From: Sphaerosporella brunnea
Lineage: Eukaryota > Ascomycota > Pezizomycetes > Pezizales > Pyronemataceae
Assembly: GCA_008704415.1 (NCBI GenBank)
Contig: VXIS01000001.1
Span: 248,001 to 312,000, forward strand
Direction of reading: 5' to 3'
Length of the DNA: 64,000 nt
The notes beneath the pieces are model-generated. The model ran no database searches. It had not been told where the DNA came from and worked only from the letters and a program-made list of their open reading frames with translations. A program made the position numbers and the translations under genes. Shown here in pieces: positions 9,919-19,104 of the stretch (its first letter is position 1; the number at the start of each line of letters is the position of its first letter).

Positions 9919-12900
9919 TCACCCCGTGTTCGGCGGCTTCTCTTCATCTGGTGCTCTCTGCGGAATATCGATGGGTAACTTCCTCTCCGCAACCCAAGGA
10001 GAATACTCTTCGCATGACACGTACCCATCCCCCCGGAAGCGCGCTTTTAACTTGTGTCCCTTTTCGCATAACCCATGGTCCTTGAGACAGCTTGAACAGA
10101 CATCCCAATCATCGTCATTGCATTCGCAGCAGTCTTCACCGATTGTCAGTACTTATTGATCGGGCGTTAACATGCGAGCTATTACTTACGGAAAAAGAAG
10201 TCACCATCTTTTAGTTTCTCCTGACATAAATCGCACCATGGAGTCGTGTACCATTCTGACGAAGACCCAACCATGCGATGACAGGTTGACGGGTGTTCGT
10301 CCTGAGCGGACGAGAATACAGCCCTCACCTCAGAAATCCTCGCAACGTCAAGCACGGACCTCCCGAATCGATCCTTTAGGTTCATGTCGGCGCCGTGCTT
10401 CAAGAAAAGTGCCGCCACCTCTTTGAACTGCATTGCTGCGGCCAAAAATAAGGGAGATCGCCCTAACTTGTCCACAGCATTGATGTCAATATTTGCCTCT
10501 AGGAGGATTTCGGCGGCCGCGTGAGAATTGGAGCCTGCAGCTGTAAAGAGCAAGTTCTGGCCATTCGTGTTGACGAGTGATGTTTCTGCGCCGCTTTCGA
10601 TAAGAAAGCGTGTGATTTCGACATCGTCTTTTTCCACTGCTAGATAGAGCGGCGTTTTGCCGGCTTCATCAAGAACATCTATTGAGGCACCTGCGTCGAC
10701 AAGCTTTCTCACGATCGCTGTATGCCCTTTGGAGCAAGCAACATGCAGCGGTGTCTGACCGGCAAAGGGACCCGATGCTGTTCTGTTTGCATCAGCGCCG
10801 TACTCAATGAGAAGTGCCACTATCTCATCGTTCCCTTCGCGACACGCCAGGTACAACGGCGTAAGCTTGTCGTCGGCCATGGGATCTTCAGCTGCACCGG
10901 CTTCCAACAAACTCCGAGCCATATCGGGATGGTTATACCAAGCCGTATAGTGTAAGGCTGTGTACTTTTCGTAGGCTGGGGCGTCGAGTTTGACGTCGTG
11001 ACGTATTAGCAAATCTACAACTGCGAACTTTTCTGACCAGACCGCCAAATGCAGCGGAGTATTGTTAGACGAATCAAGAGAGGAGACCTCAGCGCCCCGC
11101 TCGAGCAGGATCATGACAACACGTTCTCTTCCGTTGTGGGCCGCCAGATGCAATGCCGTGCGATTCTTCTGGTCACTTCGGCGCTCGATATCGTCTCCAT
11201 GGTCGAGGAGCTCACGGACGATCGCGGCATGTCCAAATGTCGCTGCAAAATGCAGTGGATGGACCGCACTATTGGCTCCTGCTGTGTTGGCTCCAAAAGC
11301 CAGAAGGGCCTGAGCAACGGCAAGATGTCCCCATTCCGCGGAGGCCATCAGAGGTGACTTGTCGGAATTCCCAGTGGCCGAAACTTCGGCGCCGGCTTCT
11401 TGAAGCAGCTGGACGACTTCATCGAATCCATTCTCAGCTGCGCCGAATATCGCGGTTTTGTGAGTGGAGGATGAATTAACATCGGCACCGGCATCAATGA
11501 GCAGACGGACGACATCAACGTGGCCGCGCTTTGCTGCCTTACGCAGGAGTTTATTCAGAGTGTCCATTCTCGTTTCTGATTTTCCATCTTCTTCATCGGT
11601 TGAATTTTCCTGTTCTCCGCTGTTTTCAGGGTCTTCAGCCTCGTCGTCACTCGGGTCAGTTGTATTTTCCTGTTCTCCGCTGTTGCCCGGGTCTTGAGCC
11701 TCGTCGTTACTCGGGTCAGTTGCATTTTCCTGTTCTCCGCCGTTGTCAGGGCCTTGAGCCTCGCCGTTACTCGGGTCGGGGTTTGTTTCGTCCTCGACTG
11801 CTCGGCACTCTTTGTTGATATTATTTTGAGGCTGGGCGTCTTGCTGGTCCTTTTTGTCCGCCAGCTCTTCCACGGCGGTTGCTTCTTTGACTTCTGTCTC
11901 GCCTTTTGAAGCCCGGGGCTCAGGATCAGCTGGGGCCTGCGGGTCGACGTCTTCGATTTCGCCCGCCGTGGCACTTTTTTCCTCCTCAATATCCCCATCC
12001 TCAGTTTTTACCTCGACTTTTGCTTCCTTGTCCTCGAGGAGTGGAAGCAATATTCGTACAACATCCGTGTGCCCGTTTTTGGACGCCTCTTCCAGGGCTG
12101 TTCTGACGGATGCAATCACAATTTCTCGCCTCATATGGATCATAGTGTTCACCACATCCGTGTGCCCATACTCCGCGGCATCACAAAAGGCCAATCCTTG
12201 ATCAGGTATGGAATTGCAGCGCATATTCAAGATTTCCCTGACCACGTTTGACAGGTTGAGGAAAGATGCAATATACAAAGGACAGGCCCAGATTGGCCCC
12301 TTTGAGACCTGTAGGGACTTTGGGGATCCGTCTACCTCTAATTCTTCGGGAGTTAATTCTGACAGGGGTTTTGTGAGGGTGGAAAAATTGTATTCAGGCA
12401 AGGTTGCGGATGGTATTTTGCTTTTCAAAGCCCAGTGACGCTCGAACCAGCGGGAAACCTTCGTCTTATCTTGAAGAAATTGGATAGTGTCATCGAAAGG
12501 TATGGGGTCTCGGCCCTCCTGCGCCGCTAGCCGGAGATGTGTGTGCCAATACGAAGCCGCATAATCGTAGAGCTGTGTTTGATCTGGGGTTGTTACGTCC
12601 TTCTCCGCTTCTATTGCCTTCAAACATTGGAAACATGTTTTCGCAAGCCTCTCGTGAGACTTCCCGGAATCCTGCAGGGGAAATTCTGGCGTTTGACCCG
12701 TCCTCTCCCAAGTCATTAAGAAGTCTCGTGCACTGCCGTGCACTAGGCGGACCTCTAAGCCGCTATCCACCTTCACGAGCCAGCCAAGAGTGGCCCGCAG
12801 AGCATCGGCGGTCGTTTGCTCCATCGGTATCGAACCCTCTTCGTCTAGAGCGACTGCCACGGCCAGTTGGTGGACCGTCAAAGGCTGGAGAGAGTATACA

Positions 12901-15374
12901 AGCCAACGCAATACCGTAGATGCCCAAAGCTGATCGTGTTCGGGGATCATGAGGATTTGCTTCTCGTAGAGACTCGTGAGAGAAAGCTGCTCGGGGCTTT
13001 GGGCGTTCAGCATCTCTAGGCGAAGAGTTGTTGCATTCGGTCCGGATGTCGACGTCGGATGGCCTAGGTGGGGACATTCCAGCGACTTCAAGATCAGGTC
13101 TACCTCTAAGAGCGTAGCATCCAAGGAACATAATTTCTCCATGGCCTTTTGCTTTTCCTCTGGTAACCCGTCAAGAGAAGCCACTCGATCTCGTATGACA
13201 AGCTCCTTATCGCCCTTGGACTGTCCATCAAGATCCAGTTCAAAAAAGACGTCAGACAGTGACTCAAAGCAGCTACTCACGGCCGGATTCTTTTGGCTTG
13301 TGAGGATGAACTTGACTACCGACTCATCGGTTTGTGTGCGGAGTAGCGCAACGTATTTCAAGACTTGTTCGACAGCCTCGCACTCATCAAGCCCGTCGAT
13401 AACACACACTACTGGCTTATCCTGAGGATATGATAGCAAAGAGCGGAGAAGAGTCCACAGATCCACCTCTGACCAATTGTCTCGCGCGACGATCGGGTTA
13501 TAGGTGTCTTCGGAGTCCAGGTACACCAACTCTCCCTGGAACAGCAACTGACGGCAGAACGCAAAGAAAAGACTTCTTAGAGACCTTCGGCGCTCGTCTG
13601 AACATTCAAAGTAATGTGAAACCACTGTTGCAAACTGGAATTTCTTCCGCTGAAGACTTCGGGCCAATAATGCCGATAGTACGGTTTTTCCGCACCCGGC
13701 TCGTCCATAGATGTGCAAAATGGTTGAGTTCTTGCATTCCAGCCACGATTTGAAGCTCTGATTATCCATTACCCAGTCCAAAGTCCCGGGATAAGGCGAC
13801 GATGCATTCCGGAAATAGAGGTGCGGGTACAAGGCAGAAAGATAGCGGTGGCATTCGATGAATCTTCCGTATAACTCTGTAGGTTGACACGGGCTTCTTG
13901 GCTAGCACGCATGTAGGCAAGTGGCCAGAGAGGCCACAAGTATGATTAGCATCCCTTCACCTTTTTCCTTTTGGTTACCTCTCCTTTCGTCTTCCCTTTG
14001 TCCTACTTACCAGACACGAGTTTCCTTGGTGCGTCCGTTAAATCACGCCCGTCTGTGGACACCTGAGGTCCAAGGGTAGATTTATGTACATAGCCCCATG
14101 TCATGGCCGCAAGCGGCCGAATACAGGATGATTAAAACAAAACAAAAATGTAGGTTGACACTGTCAGTTGTTTTGAATTCCACGGTCGGCCGGGAAGAAA
14201 GCACAGACCGGTTGCTGCGGTGACAGCCTTCGTTTTTATTCGATCGCACAACATTTCGAAATGGGCTCCACCACCGTTCTCGGTTGAAAACTGACATAGC
14301 CGTAGGTGGTCTGTGTCCCTGCCTTCGTTTTGTTGATCGGCGGCAAGGTCAAGTGTTGCACAAGCCCGCTTTACAACCTAGATTGACAGCGCCATCTGCA
14401 TAAGCAAGACATATCAAGCTATGGCAAAACACTGCATAACCCACCTCGAGTCCAATCACTTCGGTTGCTTTTGTTTCATAAAAACTAAGAGCATGATATT
14501 GAGAAGCATACGTATAAAAGCGTTCTGAGACTTCCTTCAGCACTGCTGATCCCGTGTGAATGACGGAAGCCATCACTTTTCTCCGCTTGCCAGGGTCGCC
14601 CTCTGTTGAAGCCAGTGCTATATCAAACAGCAGGTCATCCCAAGAAGACCCACTGTCTGCCTGATGCGGCGTTCCGAAGAAAATCTCGAAGCCATTAGTT
14701 CCCTGTATGTATATGGCCTCGAGCAAACACTTACAAGATTCTCCGTTCGCATGGCAATAGGAAAATAAGGCCCCTCGTGATCTTGATTTGCAATACACAA
14801 TAGCTGATACAGCGATTAGTTACTTTGGGAAACGAAGAAGGGCAGATACCCAATTTTTTGCTTACCTCCTTGACCACAAGACCGCCGAGACTATGGCAAA
14901 TGAAGATGAGCGGAACTGTGCTCTTTTGCAATTTCCAAGTGTGAGCAAAAGCTGATCGCCACGATGGGTCTGGCCTGGAGGTAGTATCTACCGTACGTAC
15001 CTGATCTTCTCTCTTTTCGTGAAGGGATTGTAGTAACTCCAACGCTAATTCACGAACCCTCGATATCACCTGTACTTCGGACGTATCTCCAGCGCCGTAG
15101 CCGAACGTCATGATCCGTGCCTTTGGAATCCGGGACGGTAGCATTTCTTTGTTGTTTAGCCATGATGTGCCATTTCCAAGGTCCGAACAACGCCAGGTGT
15201 TTATTCGGTGGCCATTCAGTCCATGCACCGCAACAATGCTGCTCCCGTCAGTGCGATGCTTTATTAATACCCTCAGTGCGGGGTAACTCACTCCACAGCA
15301 GGGACGAAGCCTTCAGGAGCCTCATTCTCCGCCGGGATCAACACAAGCAGACCGTTATTGTCGGTTTCTGACAT
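9919..15374 (-). CDS. NLR-like receptor: alpha/beta hydrolase, NACHT, ankyrin repeats, ZZ finger
   Basis: Seven exons: 15374-15292, 15238-14866, 14803-14735, 14684-14445, 14377-14209, 13876-10190 and 10133-9919; all phases agree and give 1611 aa. Domain order: a DUF676/SESB-type alpha/beta hydrolase at about 28-260 (VDIVAVHGLNG; nucleophile elbow CHSLGG near Ser144; FFGTPH near 177-182); a NACHT NTPase with Walker A GRAGCGKT near 369-376 and Walker B VVCVIDGLDEC near 467-477; further winged-helix-like sequence; two ankyrin-like units; an acidic linker with three 20-aa repeats; and about 12 ankyrin repeats. The ZZ-type zinc finger (WCDLC, CCECNDDDWDVCSSC, GHKL) completes only after splicing the last intron. 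Such proteins are thought to sense non-self or damage and trigger programmed cell death. All core motifs look intact. The fifth intron is enlarged by a retroposon. Confidence 0.85.
10134..10189 (-). other. Last intron of the receptor gene
   Basis: GTAAGT donor, TACTGAC branch site and GTGAAG acceptor, 56 bp. Splicing replaces an early stop (FFFRK) with the second half of the ZZ finger. Confidence 0.8.
11611..11790 (-). repeat. Three 60-bp tandem repeats in the receptor linker
   Basis: Three consecutive 60-bp units each begin TGTTCTCCGC on the plus strand. In the protein they give 20-aa acidic units of the type GEQENTTDPSDDEAEDPENS. The reading frame is kept. They lie between the first ankyrin-like units and the main ankyrin array and probably form a flexible spacer. 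Confidence 0.85.
13877..14208 (-). other. Intron 5 of the receptor gene, enlarged by the retroposon
   Basis: Donor GTCTGT and acceptor CTACAG. Without the insert and one target copy the intron would be 61 bp, the usual size in this window. The join gives ATELYGRFIECHRY, leading into the NACHT domain in frame. Confidence 0.65.
13891..14148 (+). mobile_element. Short retroposon inserted in a receptor intron
   Basis: This is a 258-bp insert ending GGCCGAATACAGGATGATT and an A-rich tail AAAACAAAACAAAAA. It is bounded by a perfect 13-bp duplication TGTAGGTTGACAC (13878-13890 and 14149-14161). That is the signature of LINE-driven retroposition, by either a SINE or a 5'-truncated LINE. The duplicated target covers the branch-like and acceptor end of the host intron. 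The exon-proximal copy still ends in CTACAG, so splicing could survive. Confidence 0.8.
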
Positions 15375-15878
15375 TGACTGAAGTTGTGAGGATTGAGTCT
15401 TTGAAGAGGAAGGAACTTTGATTCAACGTTCTGGCAGTTGGTAGTTCTGAGGGTCCCTGAAAGCTAGAGGCGATGAGCCGGGGTTAAGCATGCCTGAACT
15501 TGGCCGTGCTAAGGGTAGCACACTCTCTTCTCTTAAAATATGTGTCATGGCCGCAAGCTGCCGAATACAGTATGATTAAAAACAAAAAAAAAAAAAAACG
15601 TTGGCCGTCAAGTGACACAAGAGTTGCTGGTAGAGCTTTTCGCTCATCCTGGCATCCTGGACAGGTGGTTGGTTGGATTTAGAGGCTGAAGATCGAGCCT
15701 AATAACAAACGTGCAGGTCTGTTTACACGGCTAACAAACCCAGCCAAGAGGATATTTTGCTCTCGGCATTTAGCCTTGACTTTTGATATGCTACGGACCA
15801 TAATCAAACCAAGACATCTACCCCGCGGCTTCAATCCCACTCGCCCCGCTCTACCACCTGCCTAATAGATACAACCAG
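15375..15878. other. Intergenic between receptor start and the 294-aa gene
   Basis: This is the 5' flank of the receptor gene. It contains a short A-tailed retroposon-like sequence at 15508-15600, listed separately. Confidence 0.4.
15508..15600 (+). repeat. A-tailed retroposon end, related to the one at 14.1 kb
   Basis: The segment TGTCATGGCCGCAAGCTGCC continues with GAATACAGTATGATTAAAAA and a long A run. It matches the end of the 13891-14148 insert with two mismatches in the 36 bases before the tails diverge. A possible 8-bp target duplication TTGGCCGT flanks it (15500-15507, 15601-15608). The body is very short, as expected of a strongly 5'-truncated copy. Confidence 0.55.
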
Positions 15879-16816
15879 TCAGGTTGCTGTGCATTCCACC
15901 TGATGTGACCGAATCTGTCAGATCTCCAAGAATATAATTGGGATGGGAGAGTAAGCGAAGTACTTACGCTTGGACCAATTGACACAATTCCCTCAAGATC
16001 GAATTCGGAGAGATTCTCTAGGTCTATTTTTCCCAAAAGCTCGGGGTTGAGTGGCTCCCTGTTGTCTTCTTCATCGAAGTACACGGGATCCACAATGGCC
16101 CTCCCGCGGAACCTCTTCACCGACATGATAGCCCCATGAATCAAATCAGTCTTCACATCGACCGCGATCGATGCTCGAAAACTGTCGCTGCTTTTTGGTT
16201 TTACCAAAATTGCTACCCGCAAGACGCTCGGGATTCCGTGGCGGTCGTTATCGTTTTCCGCGAGCTTCCATTGCGCCGAGTTTTGAGTGCCATACACGCG
16301 GCCCTCAATCCGCTTCATGCCGTGCAGTGTTGTGAATTTTACCTTCTGCATGGACTTCATCCTCTGCCAACTGCCTCCAATATCAACGAACCCACCTGGG
16401 TTCGCAGCTAGGTTGGCGGAGATTGTCGTTGCTATCTCCTGCGACGAAGGGTTTCGAGAAAACGAACCGAACGGCACAATGCTCACCACTTCGGGGTCAA
16501 GTGTACCGCCAATTTCGCTGTCGCCATGCGCGAACTGCACGGCGATGGTCGCCTCGCGGAAGCGCCGCCCGCGAGAGCGGGAGCCTTGGAATCGGAAGTC
16601 GATAACCAGAATCGTAGCGGCTGGCCCATCGGGTGAGAGTGTTCCATGGACCACGCTCACGAGGTCGGCTTGGAGCCCAAGATTCGAGGCTTCTTGCTGA
16701 AGGACATGCTGTCGCTGCATCTCTCCTTCAGGTACGTTTCGCAATCTAAACGATGCTTCATCGTCTTCTTCCCCGGTTTCGACCATCGCGACGAAAAATT
16801 GAGTTTCTTCGGCCAT
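15879..16816 (-). CDS. Unrecognised 294-aa protein
   Basis: The preferred model starts at MAEETQFFV (16816) in a good initiation context and runs 16816-15968. A 53-bp intron (GTAAGT..CTGACAG) follows, then a 12-codon last exon 15914-15879 ending VECTAT. Reading through instead would end at 15851. The protein appears globular and beta-rich, with repeated hydrophobic/polar alternation, a segment VHGTLSPDGPAATILVID and a SRGRRF basic turn. The acidic C-terminal part NPELLGKIDLENLSEFDLEG looks helical. There is no signal peptide, membrane segment or known catalytic motif. Its position between the NACHT receptor and the S8 gene suggests, but does not prove, a shared process. Confidence 0.6.
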
Positions 16817-17461
16817 TATGTGAGTCTTGGGTGGTGGAATATCGCTATGGTCTTGGTTTCTGTGTGTGCTCGAACTACACGATCTACATATGACGGCCTT
16901 ATTTATATCCACCTCACTGGCCGGGCGTAAAGCGAACTCGGGGCATAACGAATGTCTAACAAGAGGCGAGGGATTTGTGTGGTGCATTTGTTATACATAC
17001 CCCGCGTCGCTTTATGTCGCTCTACCCCGCTATGGCTGCCTAGAGGTAGAGGAAAAACGCTCCTACCTGGGTAGGTAGGTACGGAAGTACTCTAGCACTA
17101 GTACGTTGGGTGGCAGCAAGTGACTCAGATTTTTCTTTCCTTCTTTTTGTTATGCCCTGGCCGCAGTTGATGCACAAAAATGTAAGGCTCTTTTGACGAA
17201 TCATAGCAGCATAACCGCTGCGTGACAAACTGGCATGCGACATATCATCACGATCACATGGTTATAATGTGGCCATCACTGCCTATTTCGCCATGGTAAG
17301 ACATTTTGCCTTCAAATTTCTCATCACCTCTTTCGGTCGACGAATGGTGTCTAACAAGGCGGTGGACAGGCTATGTATGGGTCTGCCATAGGCTGCATAA
17401 TAAATTTGATTACCTACATGTATGTATCATGGCTGCCTAGCATGCATAGAGTAGTATCGTA
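16817..17461. other. Intergenic, nothing recognised
   Basis: This is the 5' flank of the 294-aa gene followed by AT-rich sequence up to the MITE. No supportable feature. Confidence 0.4.
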
Positions 17462-17764
17462 TCGTAAAAACTCGAGAGAGTAAGGGAATCGCTGGTAGCA
17501 AAACTAAGGATTTTCTATGGAGGGGTGCGTACCAGAAAGGGAAGCGTGATAGAGACTCTAAGGTGGACGGGTGGGGAAGTGGTGTGGTGGGCGACCGGTG
17601 GGTTACGGTTTGTGACTCGGACAGCGGGAATAATTTGCAAGCGGCGGTGAGGTTTCGGGGCGGTGATGGTTTCAGGCGCTGTCACAGAGCAAACCTTGGT
17701 TCTCTATCATGCACCCCTCCTTAGTTTTGCTACTAGCCCTTACTCTCGAGTCGAGTTTTTACGG
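17462..17764. mobile_element. MITE-like element with terminal inverted repeats
   Basis: The left end TCGTAAAAACTCGAGAGAGT and the inverted right end CCGTAAAAACTCGACTCGAG match imperfectly over about 50 bp, including AAGGG and TAGCAAAACTAAGGA. The flanks are TA on both sides (17460-17461 and 17765-17766). At about 303 bp, with no coding capacity, it fits a non-autonomous Tc1/mariner-type element. Confidence 0.7.
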
Positions 17765-17766
17765 TA

Positions 17767-18585
17767 AGAGACATTTCCGTTTTCGTACTAGTGCCATTTC
17801 AGGCGCGCTACGCCGTAAACGCGCTAGCGCGCCTTTGCACTTCAACGTCATGTCACCCTGCTAATACTCCTGTCGGTAAAAAGAGTGCTCACGACTCGCT
17901 GTATGGGTAAGGTAAAGCTTGGGAAGACTTCTGTACAACTCGTCAAGAAGTTGTTGTGCAGAGCTTCCAAAGATTAGGCTTGTCACTTCCCATTGATGGA
18001 ACCTGTGACGCCGAGCTATCGATCAAGGGATTGGACCCGGAAGTCTTGCAGTCTGGTATCAAGGAGTGGAGGGGTTGCCATCAAGAGCAGGATGAGTACT
18101 CTGAGTCCAGTGATTCTGGAGAGGATCTCACGCATCTCATGCAAGGCTTAAATTGTGAAAGTAGTGATGAAAGCGAGGCAGAACCTGAAGACCTAGTGCC
18201 TTCTCATCTGATCATGAACGACGACTTCTTCGGCTCGGCAGAAGGGCAGCTCCTACGCGCCAAAGAGGGCGGCCTAGAGGGCGACTGAGAGGCCGCACAG
18301 GCATGCAGGAGATAGGTGGGCGGTCCATCTTCATGCCCTGTGATTCTCGAGCTCTTGCTAATGCTGGAACTCATGCAAAAAGCTCCCTGAGTCTGGCAGC
18401 AGACGGAGTGCAAGGCTTGTAGGAGTATCTTGAGCGATACCGAAGTTGACGACGAGGATTATGGGATTTTTGTTGGAGGGACGAATATTGAAGGACAACA
18501 CGCTCTACCAATTTTATATTGGGCTGGTGCTAAAATGGCTAGCGCGTGTTTGAAACTGTACTAGTTCGGAAACGGAAGTGTCTCA
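17767..18585. mobile_element. Internally deleted pogo/Tc1-type transposon
   Basis: The inverted termini AGAGACATTTCCGTTTTCGT (left) and TGAGACACTTCCGTTTCCGA (right, inverted) stay similar for about 40-48 bp. The flanks are TA (17765-17766 and 18586-18587). Near the left end a palindromic AGGCGCGCTA..TAGCGCGCCT occurs. The interior keeps only the C-terminus of a transposase. The element is about 819 bp and abuts the MITE, sharing the same TA. Confidence 0.72.
17896..18288 (+). pseudogene. C-terminal remnant of a pogo-like DDE_1 transposase
   Basis: The frame reads AWEDFCTTRQEVVVQSFQRL and then GLSLPIDGTCDAELSIKGL. This resembles the end of DDE_1/pogo transposases, where a W-x-x-V and F-x-x-x-G-I segment precedes a D-G-x-x-D motif. 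An acidic tail follows up to TGA at 18288. The catalytic domain and DNA-binding part are absent, in keeping with internal deletion of the carrier element. Confidence 0.5.
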
Positions 18586-18587
18586 TA

Positions 18588-19104
18588 TCTGAGTCAATAA
18601 TACGCTTGCACATATGCGCGCTGTCGGTCGCAAAAAGGTCATGTCGTATACCAAGCGTCAGGATATCATAAGCCGAAACGCTAGATATCCATCTGCATCC
18701 CACAACGCAAGTTGAGTGCATACAGGTGCTGTTGATTGGTTGCTGGAATACGCTACACCCATATACGTTCTAGTGAATGAGTACACTGCGATGCGGCTGC
18801 ACTGCCATAGGATCGGCAAAACTCCAATTTTACTCTGCGTGCCGCGCGGACGCGCATTCTGCAGGCGCATGAGATATCCTATTACATGCATGATGCATGG
18901 CTCTGATGGAGAGGGGTTTTATGCAATGGAGAGGGTCTCATGCAGCCAGATCCTAACAGTCAGAAAAAAGAGGGAATGGAACTAGTAATCCAACTCGTGT
19001 CGCAACTTTCATGATATTGGCCCCGCAACTCGCTCAGCTGAGGACTTTCTCCAAGAAATAATTTCAAATCCTCACGTTCGACGTCCAGCGCGAAAACAAT
19101 CACC
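18588..19104. other. Intergenic, 5' flank of the S8 gene
   Basis: No clear promoter element is seen. CATGCATGATGCATGG (18887-18902) is a small palindromic patch. Confidence 0.4.

Noticed and set aside
13832..13834. TTG as start of the NACHT frame
   Set aside because: The frame continues upstream to a splice acceptor at 13877, and the conserved N-terminal domain joins in phase, so this is not a start.
14082..14297. 71-aa minus frame between hydrolase and NACHT exons
   Set aside because: It runs from exon 5 of the receptor through its intron into the inserted retroposon, so it is not a separate gene.
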